The translations under genes and the position numbers were made by a program. DNA of 64,000 nucleotides from Ruminococcaceae bacterium HV4-5-B5C (lineage in GTDB: Bacteria > Bacillota > Clostridia > Oscillospirales > Acutalibacteraceae). The notes beneath the pieces were generated by a model. The model did not search any database and had not been told where the DNA came from. It saw only the letters and a list, made by a program, of their open reading frames with translations. The stretch lies in the NCBI GenBank assembly GCA_900184925.1, contig FXYJ02000001.1:124001-188000 (forward strand), written 5' to 3'. Shown piece by piece: positions 24,985 to 33,077 of this stretch. Each line of letters opens with the position of its first letter. Position 1 is the stretch's first letter.

Positions 24985-26460
24985 ATGGAAAAAAAAGCCG
25001 AGGACAAAAAAAACCCCACAGTCAAAACAAACCTCACGATGCTGACGGATTTCTATGAAATCACAATGGCGAACGGATACTTTGCGAACGGTTTTCAGGA
25101 GACAACCGTGTATTTTGACATGTTTTTCCGCGAACTTCCGGACAGCGGCGGCTTTGCCATTATGGCGGGAGTGCAGCAGCTGATTGAGTACCTTAACCAG
25201 CTGACTTTCACTGTGGAAGATATCGAATATCTCCGCAGCTGTGGGATTTTCAGCGAGGCGTTCCTGCGGTACCTTGCCGATTTCCATTTTTGCTGCGATG
25301 TCTGGGCTGTACCCGAAGGAATGCCGATTTTTCCGGGTGAGCCGATTGTTACGGTGCGCGGCCCGGTCATTCAGGCTCAGTTTGTCGAGACGATGATCCT
25401 TCTGACTGTGAACCACCAGAGTCTCATCGCCACGAAAGCAAACCGCATCTGCCGCGCCGCGAACGGCAGGCCGGTCATGGAATTTGGGTCCCGCCGAGCG
25501 CAGGGACCGGACGGCGCCGTTCTCGGGGCCAGAGCCGCTTACATCGGCGGATGCTGCGGCACCGCCTGCACCATCTGCGGCAAGGAGTACGGAATTCCGG
25601 CTCTCGGCACCATGGCACACAGTTGGGTGCAGCTTTTCGATACGGAGCTGGATGCGTTCCGTGCCTATGCGCGGGAATATCCTCAAAACTGCACGCTGCT
25701 TGTCGACACCTACAACGTTCTGAAGTCCGGTCTTCCAAACGCCATTCAGGTGTTTCGGGAAGAGATCGTCCCGAGGGGGCTGCGGCCTGCCGGAATCCGC
25801 ATCGACAGCGGCGACATCACCTATCTTTCCCGTAAGGCCAGAAGAATTTTAGATGACGCCGGATTCCCGGACTGCAAAATTTGCGCCTCCAATTCGCTGG
25901 ACGAGTATATCATTCGCGACATGCTCAGCCAGGGCGCCAATGTCGACAGCTTCGGTGTGGGAGAAAGGATGATTACATCGTCGAGCCACCCGGTTTTCGG
26001 CGGTGTGTACAAGCTCTGCGGCGTGGAGGATGCCGCGGGCAACGTGGTACCGAAGATCAAGATCAGCGAAAATGTGACGAAGATCACAACGCCGGGATTT
26101 AAGACAATTTACCGCCTTTACGACCGCGAAACGAACAAGGCGATTGCCGATGTTATCACCCTGTTTGGCGAGAAGATCGACAGTGAAAAACCATATGTTA
26201 TTTTTGACCCGGATTTCATCTGGAAAAAGAAGACCGTGACGAATTTCAAGGCGGTCGAGATCCGGCAGCAGATTTTTCGGAACGGCAGCTGCCTGGTGGG
26301 AGAACGTTCCCTCAAAGAGATTCAGGAGTTTTGCTTCCGGCAGGTGGACACGCTCTGGGATGAGGTCAAACGGTTTGAAAATCCACACCGCTATTATGTG
26401 GACCTTTCTCAGAACCTCTGGAATATTAAAAATGAGCTGATTTCCAAATACTCAGGCTGA
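24985..26460 (+). CDS. pncB: Nicotinate phosphoribosyltransferase
   Basis: 491 residues, the length of the long Firmicute form. Makes nicotinate mononucleotide from nicotinate and PRPP for NAD salvage. Motifs: LTMLTDFYEITMANGYF near the N-terminus, MEFGSRRAQGPDGA, AYIGGCCGTA and RIDSGDITYLSRKAR, which form the PRPP and base sites. ATG follows AGGGAGACGATTCT. It stands alone between the HTH gene and rnpB. Confidence 0.95.
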   Translation: MEKKAEDKKNPTVKTNLTMLTDFYEITMANGYFANGFQETTVYFDMFFRELPDSGGFAIMAGVQQLIEYLNQLTFTVEDIEYLRSCGIFSEAFLRYLADFHFCCDVWAVPEGMPIFPGEPIVTVRGPVIQAQFVETMILLTVNHQSLIATKANRICRAANGRPVMEFGSRRAQGPDGAVLGARAAYIGGCCGTACTICGKEYGIPALGTMAHSWVQLFDTELDAFRAYAREYPQNCTLLVDTYNVLKSGLPNAIQVFREEIVPRGLRPAGIRIDSGDITYLSRKARRILDDAGFPDCKICASNSLDEYIIRDMLSQGANVDSFGVGERMITSSSHPVFGGVYKLCGVEDAAGNVVPKIKISENVTKITTPGFKTIYRLYDRETNKAIADVITLFGEKIDSEKPYVIFDPDFIWKKKTVTNFKAVEIRQQIFRNGSCLVGERSLKEIQEFCFRQVDTLWDEVKRFENPHRYYVDLSQNLWNIKNELISKYSG

Positions 26461-26462
26461 AG

Positions 26463-26492
26463 TTGACAAAACCGCCGATTTGGCGATATAAT
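26463..26492 (+). promoter_or_regulatory. rnpB promoter
   Basis: TTGACA (26463-26468), 18-bp spacer, TATAAT (26487-26492), beginning three bases after the pncB stop codon. Confidence 0.85.
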
Positions 26493-26498
26493 CAACAT

Positions 26499-26845
26499 TG
26501 TGAGCAGGCTGGGCGGCTGCGGACGCAGCGCGAAAGTGCGCGCCCGAGGAAAGTCCGAGCCCCACAGGGCGGAATAGCGGCTAACGGCCGCCGGGGGCGA
26601 CCCCAGGGAAAGTGCAACAGAGAGATACCGCCGCGCAAGCGGCAAGGGTGGAAAGGCGGGGTAAGAGCCCACCAGCGCGCAGGAGACTGCGCGGCTATGC
26701 AAACCCTATTCGGAGCAACACCGCAGAGGGACACACAGCGCCTGCCCGGCGCGTCCCGAGAAGGTGGCATCGAGCCGCGGTGGCAACACCCGGCCAAGAT
26801 AGATGGCTGTCCAAGACAGAACTCGGCTTACAGGCCTGGTCACAC
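26499..26845 (+). ncRNA. rnpB: RNase P RNA, class A
   Basis: Catalytic RNA that trims the 5' ends of pre-tRNAs. Universal elements are present in order: CGAGGAAAGTCCGAGC (26542-26564 region), CAGGGAAAGTGCAACAGAGAG, GGGTGGAAAGGCGGGGTAAG and, near the 3' end, GAACTCGGCTTACAG. Helix P1 pairs TGTGA-G-CAGGC at 26499-26509 with GCCTG-G-TCACA at 26834-26844, which sets both ends. About 347 bases, normal for the ancestral class A type. Confidence 0.95.
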
Positions 26846-26882
26846 GGAAAAGGCGCGGAGAATCATTCTCCGCGCCTTTTCC
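26846..26882 (+). terminator. rnpB terminator
   Basis: GGCGCGGAGAA (26852-26862) pairs perfectly with TTCTCCGCGCC (26866-26876), then TTTTCC. The A tract on the other side lets it also serve the converging HD-GYP gene. Confidence 0.88.
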
Positions 26883-26896
26883 GTAAATGGGGCACG

Positions 26897-27970
26897 CTAC
26901 ATTTCTATGACCCGCACAATGGTGACGCCGGTCAGGCTGCGGTCGTTTTTCAGGTCGTAATAGGTTGCCGGAACGGCGGCGTCGTCACAAATGATTTTCA
27001 CTTTCGGACGAAGACAGCAGTCTGCATAGTTTTCCGTTACGATCGCCGTCAGCCCGTTACTCAGCAGAACACAGGTTCCAAGCGGGAACGCGGCGACTTT
27101 CCTGGTGAAAAGATACACATAGTCCGCGTCAAACAGCGTGCCTGCACCGCCCATCAGATATTCCATGACTTCCGAGGGCATCATGGCGGCGCGGTACGGC
27201 CGGTCCGAGGTCATGGCGTCAAACACATCCGCGATCGAAATAATCCGGCCGAACATGCTGATTTCATTTTCGGTCAGCCCATACGGATAGCCGCTTCCGT
27301 CAACGCGCTCATGGTGCTGAAGGACGCCTGTGAGGGACATCGGCGGCAGGTCGTAATCCGTTTTCTGAAGGTAACGGTATCCCAGTGCGGGGTGTTTTTT
27401 GACCTCCTGAAACTCTTCCAGGGTGAGGCGGGCTTTTTTTTCGATAATGTCCCGGTCGATAAACACTTTGCCGATATCGTGCAGCATGGCACTCAGGCCG
27501 AGCTTGTAAAGGTGCGGGCGGTTCAGGCTGAGTGCAACCCCGAGGACAATCGACAGGATGCCGACGTTGACGGAATGGCGATACGTGTAGTTGTCATATG
27601 TTTTGAGGTCGATCATGTTGACCATAAGGTCTTTGTTGCCGATGATTTCCCCGGTGATCCTCTGCACGGTGTCTGCTGCTCGCGCTGTCGTTTCCCGGCT
27701 GATTGTTCCTGTACGGCTTTCGGTAAATACGGCGCTGATGGTTTTTTCCGCCGAGACCCTCAGCTCGTCGCTGACCACGTTCTCAATTTCGATTTCTTCC
27801 GAAAGATTGTCGGAAATGTAGACTCCCTGAAAACCAAGACGGGCAATATGTGTAATGTGGTGCTGATCCAGTCCCTGGCCGCTTCGCAGCAGCAGCGTCC
27901 CATTGGCCCCGTACAAATCCTTTGCAAGGACCATGCCTTCACGCAGGCAGAAAGCGGGAATATAGCGCAC
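26897..27970 (-). CDS. HD-GYP domain protein, probable cyclic di-GMP phosphodiesterase
   Basis: 357 residues from GTG 27970, preceded by GGGAGGG. The HD-GYP domain (about residues 130-290) has YRHSVNVGILSIVLG, SAMLHDIGKVFIDRDII (metal-binding HD) and HHERVDGSGYPYGL (GYP motif), so it is probably active. The N-terminal region has no known input domain. It is the likely counterpart of the diguanylate cyclase at 13.8 kb. Confidence 0.9.
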   Translation of the reverse strand: MRYIPAFCLREGMVLAKDLYGANGTLLLRSGQGLDQHHITHIARLGFQGVYISDNLSEEIEIENVVSDELRVSAEKTISAVFTESRTGTISRETTARAADTVQRITGEIIGNKDLMVNMIDLKTYDNYTYRHSVNVGILSIVLGVALSLNRPHLYKLGLSAMLHDIGKVFIDRDIIEKKARLTLEEFQEVKKHPALGYRYLQKTDYDLPPMSLTGVLQHHERVDGSGYPYGLTENEISMFGRIISIADVFDAMTSDRPYRAAMMPSEVMEYLMGGAGTLFDADYVYLFTRKVAAFPLGTCVLLSNGLTAIVTENYADCCLRPKVKIICDDAAVPATYYDLKNDRSLTGVTIVRVIEM

Positions 27971-28022
27971 GGGTTAACCCTCCCAGCGGCAAAATACAGA
28001 TTTTTTCGGGCGGCCGGCAATT

Positions 28023-28056
28023 GAAAAACCGTGAATACATGGAATGCATTCACGGT
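28023..28056 (-). terminator. Terminator after the sugar transferase gene
   Basis: Minus strand CCGTGAAT (28055-28048) pairs with ATTCACGG (28036-28029), followed by TTTTT. Confidence 0.75.
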
Positions 28057-28096
28057 GAATTCGTAAAGCTTCAGCAGAAGGCCGGAGTTTTTTTCT

Positions 28097-28864
28097 TTAT
28101 TCGGCGAGACGTGCTATATCCCCGCCGTCCTTATCGGAAGATTCCGATTTATCAACCTTGTCGGATGTCCCCGGCTCCGCTTCATCGCCTTCCGAGACGC
28201 CGTCGCGCTTTACAACTGCTCCGATCGTCCGGAAAAAGATCCGGCAGTCGAGCTTCAGGCAGAATGTGTGGAGATACTCTTCGTCGAGCTTCACTTTCTG
28301 GGTGTTCGAAACGAGGTCGCGTCCGCTGACCTGAGCTAGACCGGTAAGGCCGGGACGCAGGCAGTAAACACCTTTCTGCATTCTGCTGATGTGAATCTCT
28401 TTTTCCGAGAGAATCAGAGGACGGGGTCCAACGAAACTCATATCGCCGCGCAGAATATTGATCAGCTGCGGCAGCTCGTCCAGACTTGTCACACGAAGCA
28501 AACGTCCTATCGGCGTAATATACTGGTCAGGATTGTGGAGCTTGCAGGTTGCAACATTGGGGGCGTTGCAGTACATCGTACGGAATTTATACACAAGAAT
28601 TGTTTTCCCGTACCGGCCCATCCGTTCCTGTCGGAACAATACAGGGTCATGGGTTGAGATCAAAATAGCAAGTGAAATAATGACAAAGAGCGGAAGGGAT
28701 AGGAGCAAAAGCAGGAAAGCGAAAATAAAGTCGGTAATGCGCTTTACCCTGCTGTAACGCTGCTGAGCCGGTGTAAATACGACGGAGGGATAAAGCTTCA
28801 GATCAATTTTCGAAGGATGAGCCTTTGTCGTTTTGTTAGCCGTGTCATGAGGTGAGACTTCCAT
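28097..28864 (-). CDS. Undecaprenyl-phosphate sugar phosphotransferase
   Basis: 255 residues. One membrane segment (about residues 48-75) after KRITDF, then the catalytic domain with RQERMGRYGK, LVYKFRTM, TSLDELPQLINILRGDMS, FVGPRPL and GLTGLAQVSGRD. It starts lipid-linked glycan assembly by moving a sugar-1-phosphate to undecaprenyl phosphate. It lies 52 bases after the LCP gene, which would later attach glycan to the wall. No other glycan genes are adjacent. Confidence 0.9.
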   Translation of the reverse strand: MEVSPHDTANKTTKAHPSKIDLKLYPSVVFTPAQQRYSRVKRITDFIFAFLLLLLSLPLFVIISLAILISTHDPVLFRQERMGRYGKTILVYKFRTMYCNAPNVATCKLHNPDQYITPIGRLLRVTSLDELPQLINILRGDMSFVGPRPLILSEKEIHISRMQKGVYCLRPGLTGLAQVSGRDLVSNTQKVKLDEEYLHTFCLKLDCRIFFRTIGAVVKRDGVSEGDEAEPGTSDKVDKSESSDKDGGDIARLAE

Positions 28865-28916
28865 TTTTTAAGTCCTCCCGGTAATTCCTGATGAAACAGT
28901 TTCCCGTTTCCGTGTT

Positions 28917-29978
28917 TTATCCGTTGCTTGAGCTGTCTGTTGTGCCATAGAGAAAGTTCTTTAGCAATTCCCGGTTTTTCGGAATGTCAGGGGTCAATAC
29001 AGACCACGGACGACCGTTCCGCACGACTGGTTTATCGGAATATGCTCCGGCGGCAGGAACGGTGAACTGCTCCAGATTTCCTTTCATAATGGCGGGGGCT
29101 CTGAAGAGCACAAGCTGTTCGATTTCTCCGTTGGTCAGATCAGTTTTCATATTATCCTGAAAGATGGAATCCGCCAGACTCAGCAGGGTAAGGGGATTCG
29201 AATTCTTCATGGAGGACATCAGTGAGCTCAGTACATTGCGCTGACGCTGGGTGCGTTTAAAATCGCTGTCGATGTGACGGATGCGTGAATAGGCCAAAGC
29301 CTGTGCTCCGTTCAACTTTTGTGTACCGACCGATACCTTCTGAGGCTTCTCGCCAATTTCGGTGAAATAGGTCATCGGGTCGCCGTTGATTTCATCGGCT
29401 TCGCTTTGGGTGAGAGTAATCGTTACGCCCCCGACGCTGTCAATAGCTTTTTCAAACCCCTTGAAATCAATACATGCATATTTGTCAATTCTCACTTTAA
29501 AATTCTTCTGAATCGTATCGATGAGTAAACTCGGGCCGCCGCTTTCGAAAGATGCGTTGATCCTGTTGTTGTCTGAAAACCCCTCAATGGGGACGTACAG
29601 GTCGCGCAGGAAAGAGACCACCTTCATCTGGTTTGTGTTCTTATTAATGGAAAGCATCAGCATCGTGTCGGAATTTCCGTATTCTTCTCCGCCGCGCGTA
29701 TCGTTTCCAATCAGCAGAATGTTTAAAACATCGGATTTCCAGAGCAAAGAATCGTCCTGAACCGGGCCGCTGCTGGTTGCTCCCTGAGAAGCGCTTTGGG
29801 GAGCTATGCTGGTCACAGGAACGCGGTTAATTTTGGAAAGAAGGACTTCCCCGGCAATCAGCACGGAACCGGCAAGAGTCAGAACAACGCAGAGCGATGC
29901 AAAAATAATTTTGCCATGCAGTGTGTCCAGAAATCGTTTCTTTGCCATCGAATGGGGCCGATTTTTATTATTCCGCAT
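28917..29978 (-). CDS. LytR-CpsA-Psr (LCP) family glycopolymer transferase
   Basis: 353 residues. N-terminal membrane helix (about 21-44), short linker, then the LCP domain with NSDTMLMLSINKNTNQMKVV, SFLRDLYVPIEG, KYACIDFKGFEKAIDSVGG and YSRIRHIDSDFKRTQRQRNV, which carry the pyrophosphate-binding Arg and Asp residues. It transfers wall teichoic acid or capsule-type polymers from undecaprenyl carriers to peptidoglycan outside the cell. Operon partner: the sugar transferase downstream. Confidence 0.92.
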   Translation of the reverse strand: MRNNKNRPHSMAKKRFLDTLHGKIIFASLCVVLTLAGSVLIAGEVLLSKINRVPVTSIAPQSASQGATSSGPVQDDSLLWKSDVLNILLIGNDTRGGEEYGNSDTMLMLSINKNTNQMKVVSFLRDLYVPIEGFSDNNRINASFESGGPSLLIDTIQKNFKVRIDKYACIDFKGFEKAIDSVGGVTITLTQSEADEINGDPMTYFTEIGEKPQKVSVGTQKLNGAQALAYSRIRHIDSDFKRTQRQRNVLSSLMSSMKNSNPLTLLSLADSIFQDNMKTDLTNGEIEQLVLFRAPAIMKGNLEQFTVPAAGAYSDKPVVRNGRPWSVLTPDIPKNRELLKNFLYGTTDSSSNG

Positions 29979-30023
29979 TCCAGTTCCTCTTTACATTCAT
30001 ATCATTATTTTCAGTCAATCAGG

Positions 30024-30063
30024 GTTTGGCGGCAAACGACAAACTTTTCTGCCGAAACCAAAC
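30024..30063 (-). promoter_or_regulatory. Leader hairpin before the LCP gene
   Basis: Minus strand GTTTGG and CGGCA pair with TGCCG and CCAAAC across an internal TTT bulge, 46 bases before the start codon. No T tract follows, so it is a leader structure rather than a terminator. Confidence 0.4.
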
Positions 30064-30069
30064 TATGCT

Positions 30070-30098
30070 ATTTTACAATATTGCTGCCCGGAAATCAA
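30070..30098 (-). promoter_or_regulatory. Promoter of the LCP/sugar transferase operon
   Basis: Minus strand TTGATT (30098-30093), 17-bp spacer, TAAAAT (30075-30070). From here to 30266 I see nothing else. Confidence 0.6.
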
Positions 30099-30266
30099 GG
30101 AAAAAAAAGCCGATTCGTTTACAGAAGGTATTATTCGAGCAAAAAAATACTTATGAAGCAGAAAGTTCAAAGAATAGAAATGATTTAGTCAAATTATTGG
30201 CCGGGAAAGAAATTCCTTATTGCCGGAGCGCAGATGCTTGCAAAGGAGATCAACGGCAAAAAAGAC

Positions 30267-30295
30267 TTGCGCGGAACGGGTTTCTATGGTAAAAT
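30267..30295 (+). promoter_or_regulatory. tRNA-Gly promoter
   Basis: TTGCGC (30267-30272), 17-bp spacer, TAAAAT (30290-30295), 17 bases before the mature tRNA 5' end. Confidence 0.6.
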
Positions 30296-30312
30296 CAAAT
30301 CCGTACTTTCAT

Positions 30313-30387
<75 letters not shown>

Positions 30388-30393
30388 GAGAGA

Positions 30394-30430
30394 AAAGCCC
30401 TTTGCCGTTTTTACGGCAAAGGGCTTTCGT
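30394..30430 (+). terminator. Terminator after tRNA-Gly
   Basis: AAAGCCCTTTGCCG (30394-30407) pairs with CGGCAAAGGGCTTT (30414-30427), then C. The T tract is only the three Ts of the stem, so the strength comes from the 14-bp stem. Confidence 0.7.
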
Positions 30431-30531
30431 TATCTCGGCATTTTCCCCCTGAGGTGGGCCCGCATCCGCTCTGTGCTCCTTAACGATGATAGAAAGTCGC
30501 TCCTTTTTCTTTTGTTTCAAGTCTGCATGTA

Positions 30532-30549
30532 AAAAAGCACGTGCTTTTT
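30532..30549. other. Perfect 18-bp palindrome AAAAAGCAC-GTGCTTTTT
   Basis: It lies in the 400-base non-coding gap between the tRNA and the GH3 gene. There is no loop, so an RNA hairpin would need to open its centre; it could be a protein site or a weak terminator. No gene was recognised in 30431-30787. Confidence 0.35.
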
Positions 30550-30619
30550 ATCGGCAGCGGGCTTTCCCTATCGTTTAAATTGTCGAATCGTTCCGATCAA
30601 ACATTATGCAGGATCCCAG

Positions 30620-30648
30620 TTGACAGGGATTTCCATGTATAGTAGCAT
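30620..30648 (+). promoter_or_regulatory. Promoter of the GH3 gene
   Basis: TTGACA (30620-30625), 17-bp spacer, TAGCAT (30643-30648). Leader of about 130 bases. No catabolite-response (cre) site was seen. Confidence 0.5.
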
Positions 30649-30787
30649 AAAGGAAACAGAAATCTGCCTTTTGCAGGAGATCATGGAAACGAAATGCTTC
30701 CGACAGAAAGAAGACAGCAATAGCATTTCCCAGTGCGGTTTTCTGCCTGCTGTGAGCATCGAAAACACAATGGGGGCGTTAATCGGA

Positions 30788-32629
30788 ATGAAAAAAGTAC
30801 TATGTCTGGCTTGTTCCTGCCTGATTCTGCTTTCCTCCGTCGGGTGCAGCGGAAAATCTGCATCGCAGGCATCGAGCACCGTCTCTGCCGTGCAGGCCGC
30901 GGCTGGCCAAAAAAATGCGCCGACAGCGGAAAAAGTCGCGGCTTTGATGAAAAAAATGACGCTGAAGCAGAAAATTGCGCAGATGATGCAAGGCGCGGGG
31001 TACTGCCTGAACTACGACGCCGAGAAACAGAACTGCTATGGATCGGTGCTGAACGGAGGAAATTCGCCCAGCCATGACGCCGCTACATGGCGATCTTTCG
31101 TGGACGGCTATCAGACCGCCGCCATGGGTTCCGCTCTGCCGATTCCGTGCCTGTACGGTCTGGATGCGATTCACGGGCACAACAATGTGCAGGATGCGGT
31201 GATCTTCCCCCATAATATTGGGGTCGGCGCAGCGAACGACGAACAGCTTACCTACAAGATGGGTGCGGCGGTCGCGGAAGAAATGAAAGTGACCGGCGTT
31301 CTCTGGAACTTCGGCCCCTGCCTTGCGGTGGATTCCGATCCGCGCTGGGGAAGAGTTTACGAGAGTTATTCCACGGATCCGGACTTGGTCACAAAGCTGG
31401 GGGCGGCTTTTGCAAAGGGCCAGCTTGACCACGGCGTGATGCCCACGGCAAAGCATTATATCGGCGACGGCAGCGTGGCTTTCGGCACAGGGGAAGAAGG
31501 CAAGCTGATTGACCGCGGTGATGCGAAACTGACGGATGCACAGCTCGAAGAACTGCTGAAACCATACCGCGCTCTTTTAAACGAAGGAGTAAAGGTCGTT
31601 ATGGCCAGCCACAGCAGTGTAAACGGGACCAAGATGCATGCCAATAAGCAGCTTCTGACCGATAAACTCAAGGGAGAGCTCAAATTCGACGGCTTTGTCG
31701 TCAGCGACTGGGAATCCATTGAGCATATTCCGGGCAAGGATCTCGGCGATAAACTGGCCTCCGCCGTTAACGCGGGGATCGATATGCTGATGCAGCCGGA
31801 GAACTTTGAGGAGTGTGCCGGTCTGCTTGAGAAAGCAGTCGGGAGCGGCACAATTCCGCAGTCCCGCATTGACGATGCAGTGCGCCGGATTTTAACGGTA
31901 AAATATGAGATGGGACTTTTCGACGACCCCATGGAGAAAAACGTCAAGCATGAAGTGACGCAGGTCGGGTCTCAGGGATACCGTGACCTTGCCCGGCAGG
32001 TGGTGCAGGAGAGTCAGGTCCTTGTCAAGAACGACGGCAAAACGCTGCCGCTCAAGAAAGGAAGCACAATTTTTGTGACCGGGCCTGCCGCGAACGACGT
32101 GGGAGCGCAGTGCGGCGGCTGGACGGTTCAGTGGGCCGGCGGTCTGGACAGAAACGGTCAGCACGTCACAAAGGGCACTACGATTCTTGAGGGGCTGGAG
32201 GCCGCTGCCAGGGAATATGGCCTGAATGTGGTTACGGACGAAGCGCAGGCCTCGAAAGCGGATGCCACGCTGCTCTGTGTCGGAGAAAAGCCTTATTCGG
32301 AGTGGGAAGGCGACACAAAGGACATGAGCCTGACCGGCAGCCTTGGGCTGGATGGAAATGAAGAGGCCATCGCACTTGCAAAGAAGCTAAAGAAACCGAC
32401 CGTTGCGCTGATTGTCGCGGGTCGTGAGGTATTGATTCAGAACTACCTGAAGGACTGGGACAGCGTAGTGATGTCCTATCTTCCCGGCAGCGAAGGTGAG
32501 GGCGTTGCCGACGTGCTTACCGGCAAGGCGAAATTCACCGGAAGGCTTTCCATGCCCTGGTACAAGACCGTTCAGGGAATCGGAACGAACGATGTGCTGT
32601 TCAAGCAGGGATTTGGTCTGAGTGACTGA
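30788..32629 (+). CDS. Family 3 glycoside hydrolase lipoprotein (beta-glucosidase-like)
   Basis: 613 residues from ATG 30788, which gives a lipoprotein signal peptide MKKVLCLACSCLILLSSVGC with the acylated Cys at residue 20; the open frame upstream lacks a signal and is rejected. GH3 N-terminal barrel with KHYIGDG, and the nucleophile Asp in FVVSDWESIEH; GH3 C-terminal sandwich from about residue 400 (QVLVKNDGKTLPL). It probably removes terminal beta-glucosyl units from oligosaccharides at the cell surface; it resembles exo-beta-glucanases more than beta-N-acetylglucosaminidases. Monocistronic. Confidence 0.88.
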   Translation: MKKVLCLACSCLILLSSVGCSGKSASQASSTVSAVQAAAGQKNAPTAEKVAALMKKMTLKQKIAQMMQGAGYCLNYDAEKQNCYGSVLNGGNSPSHDAATWRSFVDGYQTAAMGSALPIPCLYGLDAIHGHNNVQDAVIFPHNIGVGAANDEQLTYKMGAAVAEEMKVTGVLWNFGPCLAVDSDPRWGRVYESYSTDPDLVTKLGAAFAKGQLDHGVMPTAKHYIGDGSVAFGTGEEGKLIDRGDAKLTDAQLEELLKPYRALLNEGVKVVMASHSSVNGTKMHANKQLLTDKLKGELKFDGFVVSDWESIEHIPGKDLGDKLASAVNAGIDMLMQPENFEECAGLLEKAVGSGTIPQSRIDDAVRRILTVKYEMGLFDDPMEKNVKHEVTQVGSQGYRDLARQVVQESQVLVKNDGKTLPLKKGSTIFVTGPAANDVGAQCGGWTVQWAGGLDRNGQHVTKGTTILEGLEAAAREYGLNVVTDEAQASKADATLLCVGEKPYSEWEGDTKDMSLTGSLGLDGNEEAIALAKKLKKPTVALIVAGREVLIQNYLKDWDSVVMSYLPGSEGEGVADVLTGKAKFTGRLSMPWYKTVQGIGTNDVLFKQGFGLSD

Positions 32630-32719
32630 GTGCCCTCGGACCTTTTACACCCGCCCGGGGCGGGTGCGGAAATCGGCCGCTCTGCATGATGCGGGTTCGG
32701 CTGCTGCAAAAATGCCGCA

Positions 32720-32753
32720 GGGGGAAACCGTCTTAAACCGGTTTCCCCCTTTT
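32720..32753 (+). terminator. GH3 gene terminator
   Basis: GGGGGAAACCG (32720-32730) pairs with CGGTTTCCCCC (32739-32749), then TTTT. Confidence 0.82.
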
Positions 32754-32854
32754 GTGGCCGTCACAAAAATTACCAGACACATAAATTCGGTACGATTCTG
32801 CACAGTTTTGGCACGATTCTGCAAAAATTCGACGGGCTGATCTGCAAAATCCCC

Positions 32855-32883
32855 TTGCAAAACACAAAAAAATATATTATACT
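32855..32883 (+). promoter_or_regulatory. Promoter of the oligopeptide importer operon
   Basis: TTGCAA (32855-32860), 17-bp spacer, TATACT (32878-32883). The leader to the TTG start is about 188 bases and heavily structured. Confidence 0.7.
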
Positions 32884-32932
32884 TTATCAAACCGCCGGAT
32901 TTGAAACGGCTGATGCGTTAAATAAATTTAGC

Positions 32933-32975
32933 AAAGGTGCTTCTTCGATCGGGTTTGCGAAGGGGTGCCTTTTTT
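32933..32975 (+). promoter_or_regulatory. Leader terminator (attenuator) of the oligopeptide importer operon
   Basis: A 15-bp stem with G-U pairs, 32933-32947 (starts AAAGGTGCTTC) with 32958-32972 (ends GGGGTGCCTTT), and T run 32970-32975. It lies between promoter and first gene, so most transcripts should stop here unless antiterminated. Upstream leader elements GCCG/CGGC (32893-32910) and GCGTTAAAT/ATTTAGC (32915-32932) could take part in switching. No known riboswitch was recognised. Confidence 0.6.
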
Positions 32976-33000
32976 ATAATTTAGCGCGTTAATGTGATAA

Positions 33001-33038
33001 CTTTACAAAATGCCTTTTTGCAGGGAAGTTTTGTAAAG
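33001..33038 (+). promoter_or_regulatory. Second leader stem-loop of the oligopeptide importer operon
   Basis: CTTTACAAAA (33001-33010) and TTTTGTAAAG (33029-33038) form a perfect 10-bp stem with an 18-base loop, 40 bases before the start codon. No T tract follows. Possible roles are mRNA protection or control of translation. Confidence 0.5.
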
Positions 33039-33077
33039 CGCCATTTTGAACGGCAAAGTGAGAGAGAGGGATCAATT

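Noticed and set aside
26612..28024. Plus-strand frame of 470 codons across rnpB and the HD-GYP gene
   Set aside because: It runs through the RNase P RNA and antisense to an intact HD-GYP gene; no motif or start signal.
30431..30787. A gene start at 30620 extending the GH3 protein by 56 residues
   Set aside because: The extension covers the promoter and hides the lipoprotein signal peptide that begins at 30788.
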